NCBI GenBank assembly: GCA_031761405.1 | Contig: JASEVX010000007.1 | Location: 61,515,062-61,579,061 of the forward strand | DNA length: 64,000 nucleotides | From: Serripes groenlandicus | Lineage: Eukaryota > Mollusca > Bivalvia > Cardiida > Cardiidae | Direction: 5' to 3' | Shown: positions 10,400 to 20,846 of the stretch, piece by piece | How the letters are laid out: each line of letters starts with the position of its first letter | Numbering within the stretch: the first letter of the stretch is position 1 | Program-made: the position numbers and the translations under genes | Notes under the pieces: generated by a model | What the model was told of the DNA's origin: nothing | Databases searched by the model: none | Seen by the model: the letters and a program-made list of their open reading frames with translations, nothing else

Positions 10400-10698
10400 G
10401 CCACGCACGTGCTAGATCGATCAACACTTTGATTATCATCATCATATCATATTAGATAAGAACGAATATGGGAACATGTTAATGGTATCTGATATGGGTA
10501 GTACCACAGTGCGCTGACCTGTGCTACGGTCTTAAACCACTTAAGCCGTTCCACGAGAAAACCAACAGTATGGACTCTCCGTAAAGTATCGACCCGGATC
10601 AGCCTAAGCATGCCGCGCAGGCTTACCCGGATGGACACTTTTCTCTTCCTGTGGATTTTCTGTTTCATAAAGCATTACTCTATGCGTCAAGTGTCGAA
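10400..10698. repeat. Segmental duplication, unit 1
   Basis: GCCACGCACGTGCTAGATCG and what follows, through the start of a family C element (GCCGTTCCACGAG at about 10545) to CATTACTCTATG, is repeated at 10699-10990 at an offset of about 299-306 bp with few differences. It carries only the first half of C. Confidence 0.88.
10542..10682 (+). mobile_element. Family C MITE, first half
   Basis: TAAGCCGTTCCACGAG through TTCTGTTTCATAAAGCATTA. It breaks at the duplication boundary, so the second half of C is absent. Confidence 0.8.
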
Positions 10699-10990
10699 GC
10701 CATGCACGTGCTAGATCAATCAACACTTTGATTATCATCATCATATCATATTAGATAAGAAAGAATCTGGGAACATGCTAATGGTATCTGATTTGGGTAG
10801 TACCACAGTGCGCTGACCTGTGCTATGGTGTATGGTCTTAAAGCATTTCAGCCGTTCCACGAGAAAACCAACATTATGGACTCTCCGTAAAGTATCGACC
10901 CGGATCAGCCTAAGCATGCTGCGCAGGCTTACCCGGATGGACACTTTTCTCTTCCTGTGGATTTTCTGTTTCATAAATCATTACTCTATC
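10699..10990. repeat. Segmental duplication, unit 2
   Basis: Second copy of the 10400-10698 unit, with a 6-bp insertion near 10828. Here the C element continues to its normal right end, so unit 2 is probably the source and unit 1 the incomplete copy. Confidence 0.88.
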
Positions 10991-11102
10991 CCACCTGAGA
11001 CGGAAAGTGTCGGCCCGGATCAGTCTGCGCGGACTGCGCAGGCTGATCTGGGTCGATACACTACGCAAAGTCCATAATGCTGGTTTTCTCATGGGCGGCT
11101 CA
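10850..11102 (+). mobile_element. Family C MITE, complete
   Basis: From AGCCGTTCCACGAG to CATGGGCGGCTCA, with all inner landmarks. The left half is shared with the duplicated unit. Confidence 0.87.
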
Positions 11103-11156
11103 TTTCAGATATTCGTTACCCGAAGGAGAAATATGGAAAATATCAAAAAATAGAAT

Positions 11157-11262
11157 GATTATTGAATAGAGATGAAAACACTTTGACAAAAGTTAGAAGA
11201 GCAATTTCTTCTTTTTCCTAAATGTTTTCAATCGTTTTCTGGTTCAGAAGCGTCTTAATGCG
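11157..11262 (-). mobile_element. Family B MITE fragment
   Basis: GAATAGAGATGAAAACACTT, a weak hairpin and CAGAAGCGTCTTAATGCGG, followed by loss of the terminus. Confidence 0.55.
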
Positions 11263-11724
11263 GGAGACAGATCGACAGCTGATGCTAGATCTTTGAAACA
11301 GTTTTTAAGCAGTAAAAGGGATTTCTATTCAGACAATCTTTTTTTTTTTATGACGGATAGAAATAAATGCATTGATATATTATGAACCAGCCAATGGAAA
11401 TTAAGGGGATTTATTTCTCCTTTTCTCCAAATATTTTTTTAAAGCTCGTCGACTTCACAGCTGTGTACTAGAGAAATGATTTATCCATATAGCCGCGCCA
11501 TTGTATTACTAAAAGGTGCGGCGACGATTAGAAGAAACCAACCCTCATTATTAGAATTGTTCAAGCTTTTATCTTAGGGGCAAGCAGCTGCGTTTGATTA
11601 GATAGGTCAGAGCCCCCATTTAAGTAATCTAGAGATGCATGCATTTAACATGTTATAAAGAATACAAACAACAAGACAATTCTGAACCTAAACTGAATCG
11701 TAATGTTCATTCATTATTTTTAAG
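11263..11724. other. No recognisable feature
   Basis: Unremarkable sequence with a T-rich run near 11340. No repeat family member or credible frame. Confidence 0.4.
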
Positions 11725-11725
11725 C

Positions 11726-12062
11726 TACTGTAGATAGATAGATTGATTGATTGATTTGGGTATAACGCCGTTTTTAACAATTTCTCAGTAATATCACGGC
11801 GGCCAGTTCACCTACTCATATGTTTCCTGGTTTTTCGCAAACATTTAAAACAAAAATAGTGTAAAGGGAGTACTCCACACAACAATCTTCCCAAGCAACT
11901 GGCTGCTTTTCCACATAGACTTAGCCCATTGGTGGAAGACGAATGACGCATGTCGCAATGACTTTTGTCAAACGTCCGAAGGAAAGTTGGCCGAGCAGGG
12001 ATTCGAACTCACAACCCCTGGATTGACAGCCCGCGTCGTTACCGACTGAGCTACCGGGACTC
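11726..12062 (-). mobile_element. SINE D, full length
   Basis: In plus-strand order: (ATTG)n tail, shared 3' domain (ATAACGCCG ... ATCACGGC), D body with an extra 30-bp segment near 11840, and the tRNA-like head (B box in GGGATTCGAACTC, A box in ACCGACTGAGCTACCGG). Best-preserved head-to-tail example with the copy at 19770. Confidence 0.9.
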
Positions 12063-12297
12063 GACACAAGAGATAGAGAGATTGAAGCAGCAGATAGAGA
12101 GATTGAAGTACTTTACTGATATATTGTTACACTTGTTTAACTTCAGGGAATGCATCCAGTCCGATCCGCTGAATGACTACTACATGTTTACTACAAATTT
12201 GCCAAATAGCGCAACCACATAGACTGGGGGGCGTATGTAAATTTGAAACATTCCTTTTAAATTCGTCACAGCTACTTGCATTGACTCTATAAAAGAT

Positions 12298-12546
12298 ATA
12301 CACTTTACTAGTGTGGAACTAGTCATAGAAAGATATACACTTTACCAAAACTGTATGGAACTAGTCATAGAAAGATATACACTTTACCAAAACTGTATGG
12401 AACTAGTCATAGAAAGATATACACTTTACCAAAACTGTATGGAACTAGTCATAGAAAGATATACACTTTACCAAAACTGTATGGAACTAGTCATAGAAAG
12501 ATATACACTTTACCAAAACTGTATGGAACTAGTCATAGAAAGAGAG
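12298..12546. repeat. 42-bp tandem repeat, about 5.5 copies
   Basis: Unit TATGGAACTAGTCATAGAAA plus GATATACACTTTACCAAAAC plus TG, repeated with almost no variation. Because 42 is a multiple of 3, one plus-strand frame stays open as a 14-residue peptide repeat (MELVIERYTLYQNC). That is a by-product of the period; there is no upstream or downstream gene structure. Confidence 0.95.
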
Positions 12547-12577
12547 ATCTAAGTTAGTCCGTGCTGATTATTCAACA

Positions 12578-12812
12578 TTAACTCTTCCCACGTACGACAA
12601 GTCTGCTGCACCAGACGACTTCGAACACTTATGTCAGAAGCAAATAAAAATCTCTTTTTATGAAAGTTAAATAAAATGCTAGATTTTATAACATTATGGC
12701 GGCAAAACGAGATATTGCTCATTATGAGCAATTTCTTCTTTATCACAATGTTGCACAAGTTATCGTCTACTGCAGATGCGTCAAAATACGTCTGTAAGTA
12801 GGTACGGGTTAA
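12578..12812 (-). mobile_element. Family B MITE, complete
   Basis: Starts TTAACTCTTCCCACG and ends GGTACGGGTTAA. The inner hairpin has loop GCTCATTATGAGC. The right-hand TTAA (12809-12812) is also the left-hand TTAA of the next element. Confidence 0.82.
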
Positions 12813-13044
12813 CCCTTTCCCTGATACGAAAATTATGTTGCAGGCGGCTTTGAACATATTATGTCAAAATATTGAAAATCTCTTTAATTGAATGGATAAC
12901 CTATGACTAAACGTGGAAAACATTGTGGCAAAAGTAGAAATATTGCTCGTTTTGAGCAATTTCTTCTTTTGTTACAATGGGTTTTTTTAAAAAGCCGTCT
13001 GCTGCAGAGGCGTCAGAAAGCATCTGTAAGTAGGGACGGGTTAA
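12809..13044 (-). mobile_element. Family B MITE, complete, sharing a TTAA with its neighbour
   Basis: TTAACCCTTTCCCTGATACG to GGGACGGGTTAA. The hairpin apex is TTGCTCGTTTTGAGCAA. A single TTAA separates it from the preceding copy, as expected if one element inserted into the target duplication of the other. Confidence 0.87.
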
Positions 13045-13162
13045 TGACTGATTCTAGGGGCCAAGGTAACCTGAGAGTTCGTACCTGATAACGACCAGCA
13101 CGCGCTATACCCATCCACGGTACAATCAGCCTATTATCACATTGCCTTTGAAATGCGTAATC

Positions 13163-13383
13163 TTAACCCTTTACCTCATATAGACTCTTTCTGACGCCTC
13201 TGCTTTTTGAAAACATAGTGATAAAAGAAGAAATTGCTCAAAACGAGCAATTTCTCCTTTTGCCACAATGTTTTCCATTTTAAGTCATAGGTTATCTACT
13301 CAATTATAGAGATTTTCTATTGTTTGACAAAATATGTTTCAAAGTCGTCTGCTGCAGAATTGTCGTATGAGGGAAAGGGTTAA
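13163..13383 (+). mobile_element. Family B MITE, complete
   Basis: TTAACCCTTTACCTCATATA to GAGGGAAAGGGTTAA. The usual CAGCAGACGGC segment after GACGCCTCTG is deleted. The hairpin is present with apex GCTCAAAACGAGC. Confidence 0.9.
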
Positions 13384-13389
13384 TGATAT

Positions 13390-13520
13390 GTAACCCTTTC
13401 CCATATACAAACGACATAATACGCATTGCAGCAGACGACCTTCGGGAAACAGTTAGAGAAAAGGAGGAACTTGTAATAAAGAGCAATTTCTTTTTTTTCT
13501 CCAAATTCTTAATCACACTA
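13390..13520 (+). mobile_element. Family B MITE, partial
   Basis: GTAACCCTTTCCCATATACA, then GCATTGCAGCAGACGACC and a worn hairpin (TAATAAAGAGCAATTTC). The right end is not traceable. It starts only six bases after the previous B copy. Confidence 0.65.
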
Positions 13521-13579
13521 GTTGGTGTCCACATGTGAATGTTTTTTGCTTCGTATATGTTTAAAACAGACAAAACATT

Positions 13580-14212
13580 TAGCTCTCAGAACCAGTAACT
13601 GTTCACCGTGGACGTTGACAGCGAAATCGCAAAACAAAATCATAGCAATCATCAGGAAAAACTGAAGTTTTAATTGTCTTATGTCAGAAATAAAAAATAA
13701 AAAATAAATAAAAGTCGAAAAACTCAGAAGATGATCAAACCCAATATTACAACGAACAAATTACTCCTTTTACATACTTTTCGTTTTAAATGTGTGTAAT
13801 ATCTCATTATACTGAACTGTTTGTAATGTAAGATCAAGGCATGATCTTTATCTAAATGTACCTACCTATCTCTCTCTCTCTCTCCCTCTCTCCCTCAAGA
13901 CGGAGATGTTCGTATCCAACTGTCGGTACAAGTCATGTGTGAAATCCATCTGGTGAAACATATTTTTTGTAAAATATGATGGATTACACCCATCGTTTAA
14001 TGCAAGAGAGACGTTACTAATTCCTCGCAAGGGGCGTCGTTACGGCTTTTTATATTGAAGCCAGGGGTTTCCTACGAACTAAGTATACTATAAAGACCTT
14101 GACCTATAAGTAAAGAATATCACTGAATGTCGTGAATGTTACGTTGATTGAGTTATTTGTTAGAAAATATAATTATATAGTTGATGATAGTTTAGTTAGT
14201 GTATGCACTAGA
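13580..14212. other. No gene; short TC-rich microsatellite
   Basis: Contains a (TC)n tract at about 13868-13897. Nothing else was recognised. Confidence 0.5.
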
Positions 14213-14508
14213 AACTGGACATTTGTTCCGTCATGTTAACAAGATGCTTCCTATTAAGATGATATGGACTGAACTCAGATATACTTCATAAAAACCAATA
14301 ATAATAATAATAATAATATCTTTATTTTTTTTAAGGTAACATCTAAGACACATACAGAAACTGGATATTTTTTCCGTCATGTTAACAAGATAGTTCCTAT
14401 TTAGATTATGAACTGAACTTAGATATACTTTATGAAAACCAATAATAATAATGATAATAATAATAATAATATCTTTATTTTTTGAAGGTAACATCTAAGA
14501 CACATTCA
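14213..14508. repeat. 146-bp direct tandem duplication with (AAT)n tracts
   Basis: AACTGGACATTTGTTCCGTC at 14213 recurs as AACTGGATATTTTTTCCGTC at 14359, and similarity runs to AACATCTAAGACACAT in both units. Each unit contains an (AAT)n tract of different length (near 14300 and 14445). Confidence 0.88.
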
Positions 14509-14521
14509 AACAATTGAATCA

Positions 14522-14822
14522 ATCGGTGTCGTAACGATCTGCCTCGGTAACGATCTGCTTCGGTAACGATCTGCTTCGGTAACGATCTACTTCGGTAACG
14601 ATCTGCTTCGGTAACGATCTGCCTCGGTAACGATCTGCTTCGGTAACGATCTGCTTCGGTAACGATCTGCTTCGGTAACGATCTGCCTCGGTAACGATCT
14701 GCTTCGGTAACGATCTGCTTCGGTAACGATCTGCCTCGGTAACGATCTGCTTCGGTAACGATCTGCTTCGGTAACGATCTGCCTCGGTAACAATCTGCTT
14801 CAGTAACGATCTGCTTCGGTAT
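14522..14822. repeat. 16-bp tandem repeat, about 18 copies
   Basis: Unit GGTAACGATCTGCTTC with a T/C variant (TGCTTC or TGCCTC) distributed along the array. The last unit reads GGTATCGATCCGGATCAG and continues directly into family C sequence, so the array borders a MITE. Open frames on the minus strand come from the repeat. Confidence 0.95.
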
Positions 14823-15094
14823 CGATCCGGATCAGCCTAAGCATGCTACACAGGCCTACCCGGATAGACACTTTTCGCCTTCTGTGGATTTTCTGTTTCA
14901 GGAATAACTATTACTCTATACATCTATCCCCCCTAAGACGGAATGTGTCGGACGGATCAGTCTGCGCGGACAGCGCAGGCTGATCTGGTCGATACATTAC
15001 GCAGATGTCTATCGCCGCAGCTGCATTTTGGGGCATTTTGAGAAAAAATGTGTAGGCACGTGCCTACAGTGCATAAAGGCAGCTACGCCCCCTG
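14823..15094 (-). mobile_element. Composite H/C element, one end replaced by the 16-bp array
   Basis: From CGGATCAGCCTAAGCATGC the sequence follows family C to ACGCAG, then crosses into H (CGCAGCTGCATTTTGGGG, GTAGGCACGTGCCTACAG) and ends AGCTACGCCCCCTG. The other H end and the first part of C are absent, with the array in their place. The C-to-H junction is the same as in the copies at 9.9, 38.4 and 51.3 kb. Confidence 0.82.
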
Positions 15095-15650
15095 ACGATG
15101 ATATTTGAATCCTGCTTTTCAGTATTGTTTTAGTGTATCTGTAACTAATTGGCGAACAGTTGTAGAAAACTTCAAAATTAAATTTGCGAACGCCGTATTT
15201 GAAAAAGAGGTCAAAGATGACGCGTGAATGTGGGTTTCGCATAAAACAATCCGAGTGTGCTTCGATTGAAGAACAGTACGTAAGTGGAAGTCACTGACCA
15301 GACATTGAACAGAAGGAGCTACCCTTGTTTGATCGCAATTATCATTAATACCTGCGGCGCCCTAATGGTTCCAAAATCGGTTTTTAATCTGTGACCAATT
15401 CTCAAGTTTTCGGACCAGCTCCCACTGGAGAGCATACAGAGTATACGATAAGTACAAAGGCGATAGGGAAATCATTTGCCGTGTGATCTCTGTAAATATG
15501 AAACCCTCCAGGGGGCGTTCTGGGTTCGACTTCCGTTCTCTAAAGGGGATAGTGAATTGGAATATAATACGGTACCATCTTGCGACACATAATGGCTTTC
15601 TTGATTATTTCTTTTGTAAATCTCTCTTAAAATAGTGTTAAAGAGCGCGT
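15095..15650. other. No recognisable feature
   Basis: A B-box-like GGGTTCGACTT near 15531 could be a tRNA-SINE remnant, but no body or tail can be traced. Confidence 0.4.
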
Positions 15651-15880
15651 TTAGCCCTTTCCCTCATACGATAATTCTGCTGCAGACGACTTTGAACGTA
15701 CTTTGTCAAAAAAAAGAAAATCTCTATAATTGAATGGATAACCTATGACTAAAAGTGGAAAACATTGTGGCAAAAGGAGAAATTGTTCGTTTTGAGCAAC
15801 TTCTTCTTTTGTCACTATGTTTTCAAAAAGGCGTCTGCTGCAGAGGCATCAGAAAGCGTCTATATGAGGGAAAGGGTTAA
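15651..15880 (-). mobile_element. Family B MITE, complete
   Basis: TTAGCCCTTTCCCTCATACG to GAGGGAAAGGGTTAA. The left TTAA is changed to TTAG. It contains the conserved GAATGGATAACCTATGAC segment and a hairpin with apex GTTCGTTTTGAGC. Confidence 0.9.
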
Positions 15881-16371
15881 GATAACGGATGTCGAAAACA
15901 GCTGAATTTGTCTCATCGCACAGTTGATTTACCATGAATTGCCCATACGTTCTAAAAATTAGTACATTAAAAACAGTAACCGAGGTAATTTAAATACCCT
16001 TGCTGAACACGAAGTCATTGCTTTCGGTAACGCTTTCACAAAACAGACCAATTTTTGTAGGAGTATCTGATGGCGTAGTGCATATCAGCAAGTTTTCGAA
16101 TTCTGCAACCACACCCCTCTCCCCCCACACAATTGGTTTGCAAGCCATCTGCTTCAGAGAGTTCGACAGTTGTCTTTAATTGATCAATTCTTCCCTTTCT
16201 CTCACTAACGATTAAAGTTACCGTCTAGTTGTCTAGATTCTATAGTCTTTTCTATAAAACCTGTTTAAATCGGGAAAGTCTCTGAACATTTTTTATTAGA
16301 CAACACTCAGGGCGGGTTTCCTAATAGGTATCTATCTTTACATCGAGCATTGTCTGTTCTATTTTAATATA
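15881..16371. other. No recognisable feature
   Basis: Neither repeats nor a plausible frame were seen. Confidence 0.4.
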
Positions 16372-16626
16372 TGAGCCATCCCGCGAGGAAACCAACATTT
16401 ATGGCCTCTGCGTAATGTATCGACCCAGATCACCCCGCGCAGACTGATCCGGGCCGACACATTCCGTCGCAGGGGGATAGAGGTATAGAGTAATGCTTCC
16501 TGAAACAGAAAATCCACAGGAGGCGAAACTTGTCTATCCGGGTAGGCCTGTGCGTCATGTATAGGCTGATCCGGGGCGATACTTTACGCAGAGTCCACAA
16601 TGTTGGTTTTATTACGGGGCGGCTCA
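16372..16626 (-). mobile_element. Family C MITE, complete, TA-flanked
   Basis: TGAGCCATCCCGCGAG to GGGGCGGCTCA, with TA immediately outside each end. The halves are in the opposite order to the 475 copy. A TA target would fit a Tc1/mariner-type origin, but the TGAGCC terminus is not the usual CAGT. Confidence 0.88.
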
Positions 16627-17464
16627 TAGTTTTGATAAACATCCGTAATACTTCAAAATCAATTAAATGATTTAAACAACTGACAACATAATTTTGAGAT
16701 CGTGTGGAAAACATAAAATAAAAAAACTAAGAAGCACTTATCTTGAGCTATTTCCATTTATCCTAATAAAATCAAAAGTTATTAATTATATTTCATGGGG
16801 AAAGATGCTTCAATAAGTACACTGTATCAGAAAAGCTCAAGGTCCTTTTAGCTGCATTTCAAAATATAAGTTTTTGTTGTTGTTCAAATCGCTTTTTCCC
16901 TTTTTTCTGATTCAAAACTTTTCCAGACAGACTGCAAGCAATTCTTTACGCAAGATAATTTACTTATTTATGAGAAAACATGTCATAGATATTCAAATGT
17001 CTCTAATTGAAACATGAAAATAACCGAATGTCAAGGACCGGCGGTGTACTAGCTTACTGAGAATGTGTTTCCAAAAATAGTGTATAGCCTTACCTTTTGT
17101 CGACATATATACCTACTCGTATCTTCATATTGTCTAGAAGATACTCCCCTATAACACCATTTCAGCTTTTAAATTTCTATCAAATAACCGACTGCATCAT
17201 CAAACATTTGCTTAAAAAACGAAAATTTATCTTTTGTGTAAATATTGTGATGATTGAGCGTAAGTTCTGTTTTTATTTGTCTATATTTAGATGTAATTTA
17301 CTGCTCACATACTTATCAATGTGATAAGTTTGCATATAAAAGCTAAAGGTTCCATTTTAGAACTGCATTCCTACCTCTTTAAACTCCTGTTAGAAGTAGC
17401 CTACTTTACTTCATGATTTTGATCGTTCCATGAAGGTAGAATGTGACTTTAAAACTTACCTACA
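16627..17464. other. No recognisable feature (0.8 kb)
   Basis: AT-rich. A 75-codon plus-strand frame at 17097-17324 has no recognisable domain. No repeat family member. Confidence 0.4.
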
Positions 17465-17644
17465 TGCAGAAAACCTTCAACAGACGACTCTGTAAACTTC
17501 TACGAAAACATATGGAAACTCTCTATAAATGAAAGTTAAATTATTTTATAGAGATGAACACATTATATGATCATTTTGTCTTTTGCCACAATGTTTTCTA
17601 ATATCGCCGTGCTGCAGATGCGTCACAAAGCGGGAACGATTTAA
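17465..17644 (-). mobile_element. Family B MITE, degraded
   Basis: CAACAGACGACTCTGTAAAC, ATAAATGAAAGTTAAAT, a collapsed hairpin, GCTGCAGATGCGTCACAAAG and a final TTAA. The left terminus is worn away. Confidence 0.6.
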
Positions 17645-17983
17645 TCAATAGGAAAGTACGCTGCCTAAATATTACAGCTACAATTAACAATATGAGTGTT
17701 ATTAAATGGATGATGATTGTTTGTGTGGTTTTTGTATCTGTTTTTGTATCTGTTTCTGTATCTTTTCAGTTCTTTTCTTCTCTAAAGTAAGGAAATGTAG
17801 TCTAGTTGTGTCCTTATTTCCAATAATAATAATTCAGATATCTTACGACTCAAGATGGAAATTGCGGAGTCTAAATTCCGTATACTACTAAATTAATATC
17901 GAACACGTACGAAACACTCCGAGTCCATTAGGAGTATTCATCCCTACGTGGAAACCATTAACGAATCGCACCAAATCATTCAA

Positions 17984-18219
17984 ACGGCCCTTTCTCACAT
18001 ACAGACACTTTATGATGTCTCTGTTGCAGACGAGTTCTGAAAACAGTGTGGCAAAAGAACAAATTACTCATAATGCGCATTTTCTGCTTCTGCAAACAAT
18101 GTCTCATCAACCCTATTCAATAGTTATACGTTCGTATATAGAGACTGGTCATAGTTTTGCCTATAGACGTAATTCTACAGCCGTTTGCTACAGAGATGCT
18201 GTATGTGAGAAAGGATTAA
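17984..18219 (+). mobile_element. Family B MITE, degraded
   Basis: GGCCCTTTCTCACATACAGA, a hairpin with apex TTACTCATAATGCGCA, and the end CTGTATGTGAGAAAGGATTAA. Overall length and segment order fit family B. Confidence 0.65.
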
Positions 18220-18258
18220 GTATTGTTGGATCTTCGTGAGAGCATCACACAAATGTAA

Positions 18259-18477
18259 CTTTAGTTTATTTATTTATTTATTGGGGTTTAACGCCGCTTT
18301 CAACAATATTTCAGTTATATCACGGCGACAGTTCACTTATTCATGATCCCTGGGTAAACAAACCAGTACTAGGCTAGAAAATGTGCCTTGCCCAAGGGCA
18401 CTCCACCATGACCGTAGTGCCGCGACTGGGGATCGAACCCGGGACACCCGACGCTAACCACTCGACCACAGCGGATT
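18259..18477 (-). mobile_element. SINE E, full length
   Basis: (TTTA)n tail, shared 3' domain (GGGGTTTAACGCCGC ... ATCACGGCGACAG), E body (AAATGTGCCTTGCCCAAGG, CATGACCGTAGTGCCGCG), then a tRNA-like head with B box GGGATCGAACCCGGG and CTAACCACTCGACCACAG. Its body differs from SINE D although the 3' domain is the same. Confidence 0.88.
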
Positions 18478-18548
18478 CCTTTGTAACTTTAGTGTTCTGT
18501 TACATCCTTATGGTGGGTTTTCATGTATGCGGGCAGTGACTGTCTGCA

Positions 18549-18976
18549 GAGGTCCAGATAAATAGGGGTATACAGCTAGCTCTTTTCCCCACAATATCTC
18601 TCTTATCATTCAACCAAACTCTAATATGTGGGTACTTAATTAACCCGTTCCCTCATATAGACGCTTTCCGACGCCTCTGCAGCAGACGGCTTTTTGAAAA
18701 CATAGTGACAAAAGAAAAAATTGCTCAAAACGAGCAATTTCTCCTTTTGACACAGTGTTTTCCACTTTTAGTCATAGTTTATCCATTCAATTATAGAGAT
18801 TTTCAATTTTTTGACAAATTATGTTCAAAAGTCGTCTGCTGCAGAATTGTCGTATGAGGGAAAAGGTTAAAAACAATCGTCTCATTTAGACGATTATTTT
18901 GAGTACATACAACATAGGGTAAGCGGATAAAATAAGGATTTTAGAACAATCACAACGCTCCTTATCTATGCTCTGT
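18549..18976 (+). mobile_element. Family F element interrupted by a family B insertion
   Basis: F left part 18549-18639 (CCAGATAAATAGGGG ... TATGTGGGTACTTAA) and right part 18871-18976 (CAATCGTCTC ... CTCCTTATCTATGCTCTG) are separated by a complete B element. Removing the B element and one TTAA leaves a continuous F copy, so B is the younger. Confidence 0.75.
18640..18870 (+). mobile_element. Family B MITE, complete, nested in F
   Basis: TTAACCCGTTCCCTCATATA to GAGGGAAAAGGTTAA. The 67-bp hairpin spans 18696-18762, apex GCTCAAAACGAGC. TTAA lies at both ends. Confidence 0.92.
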
Positions 18977-19120
18977 TTCAGCTGTGTGGGTGGGTGACTC
19001 ACAAGCGCCAGTGAATGTTACTGTTTGTATGTGCAAAGGGAAACCCGGTACCGCCTGGGTCAGAGAACAATGATGTGTCTGGTAATTAAATGGGTATCGG
19101 GGAAATAATTAATAGTAGCT

Positions 19121-19300
19121 GTTTAACGCTATGAGCGCTGAATCTTCAAAAGTATTCTTCTATGTTCAAAATCGGGCGAAATCAGTTTGTATGATACATG
19201 TATTTTGAAAAAACTTTGATAACTAAATTTGCAAATAATGATGAATGCAGGAGAGAACGCTTGTTACGGTTTAATCTGTATTGTTTGCAAGAACCTCAGA
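19121..19300 (+). mobile_element. Family A MITE, old and 3'-truncated
   Basis: TTAACGCTATGAGCGCTGAA, TTCTATGTTCAAAATCGGGC, then a decayed hairpin (GCAAATAATGATGAATGCAGG) and TATTGTTTGCAAGAACCTCA. The right terminus is missing. Confidence 0.65.
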
Positions 19301-19310
19301 TATACCACGC

Positions 19311-19768
19311 TGGTGGATTTGTCATCTATGAATAACATTATAATCATTATAGTGCAAGAATATAGCCCTCCAAATCCATGGAACATGATCATACCATAGG
19401 ACTGAATTAAACAGGACTTAACGGAAACGGTCGAAGGATAAAAGCCAATCCGCTCATGATATAAACAATATTACTGCATTTGTTAATTTAATAAGTTCAC
19501 TGAATATTAATTAGACCGCCAATAAAGTAGATTTAGTTCTAGTCGTGATATACCACGATAATCAACTCATGACATTTCTTGCAATATACAGGAAAATTAC
19601 CATTTCTTTGACGATGAAACGTTTATACAAGACGTTAGGCAGTTCATTAGTAGTTAATCAATGGGTATAAAGAACATTATTTCATTGTCAGCACTTTCGT
19701 GGTAAAATGTATGCATCGACAATTCTAATGCAGGATTAAAGGGTTGAATCACTTCATTTTGGTTTGAA
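19311..19768. other. No recognisable feature
   Basis: Plain AT-rich sequence. Confidence 0.4.
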
Positions 19769-19769
19769 G

Positions 19770-20052
19770 AATATAATTGATAGAATGATTTGGGTTTAAA
19801 GCCATTTGTTCAACAATTGTTCAGTCATTTCACAGCGGCCAGTTCACATACCCATGTATATACCCTGGCTTTCTCATACCAGCACTCTACACAACATTAT
19901 TTCCAAGCAACTGGCTGCTCTTCGATATAGACTGTTAGCCCATTGGTGGAAGAGGAATGACTTATGTCAAACGTCGGAAATAATTTTGGCCGAGCTGGGG
20001 TTCGAACCCCTGGATTGACAGCCCGCGCCGCTATCGACTGAGCTACCGGTGT
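19770..20052 (-). mobile_element. SINE D, full length
   Basis: Tail and 3' domain are worn (GGGTTTAAAGCCATTTG), the body is intact (ACTCTACACAACATTATT, GCCCATTGGTGGAAGAGG), and the tRNA-like head carries B box GGGTTCGAACCCCTGG and A box in ATCGACTGAGCTACCGG. Confidence 0.88.
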
Positions 20053-20137
20053 TCCCCTTTTAGTTTGAAGAATAGGGTTAAGTCCCCAAGTAAAAGAAAA
20101 GTCCGCGATTATGTTACCTCTTTTTGCTGAGTGTTCG

Positions 20138-20333
20138 TTTACCCTTTCCCATACGTAAGCGCATTTTAACGCAGCTACAGCAGATTACCAATGTAATCAA
20201 TAATAGCAATATCTCCTGTTGCCACAATAATTTCAGCTGTATTGAATAATTATACTTACATTTATATAGATGTTTGTCTTAATGTTTTCAAAATCGTCTA
20301 CTGCAGATTTGTATTATGTAGGAAAGAGATTAT
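20138..20333 (+). mobile_element. Family B MITE, degraded
   Basis: TTTACCCTTTCCCATACG, GCAGCTACAGCAGATTACC, a collapsed hairpin, TCGTCTACTGCAGATTTG, and TAGGAAAGAGATTA at the right. Confidence 0.7.
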
Positions 20334-20846
20334 TTTATAAGGAGTTTGAACAGAACAGACAAGACGCATATTCATCACAGACTTGAACACACACGGTGCT
20401 TCGTTACAATAATTGCAATATACATGTACATACGAGCAATTTAGACATACAGTATAACACAATACTACTATGAATAAACACTGTACTTCATGAGAAGGCA
20501 AAGACAATGTATTAATAGAAATAATAATAAATGTAGTATTTTCTATTTTTTCCTCACACATTCAGAAATGATCTTAATACTAAAAAGAATAACATCACTT
20601 ACACCTAACCATATTTATATTATTACTAAATATGTATAGTATATTTTTTTCTTTTGTGGTTAGCTTTGGTATAATATATTCCAATTTGAATACGTATTTG
20701 CCATAATGTTATTCCCATTTCATGATAAGATAACATGAAAGAAAACATTAATGCTATAACATTTCATGGGTTATTCATATACGTACTTCGTGGTGACCGT
20801 GGATGTGATACTTTCTTTTTTTTGCGGGTATTTTCGAATAGGTATT
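20334..20846. other. No recognisable feature
   Basis: AT-rich. Short frames on both strands have no recognisable content. Confidence 0.4.

Noticed and set aside
12313..12552. Repetitive protein of 79 codons (14-residue repeats)
   Set aside because: A direct consequence of the 42-bp array; start and stop fall at the array edges.
14587..14793. Frame of 68 codons on the minus strand
   Set aside because: It is the 16-bp array read as protein.
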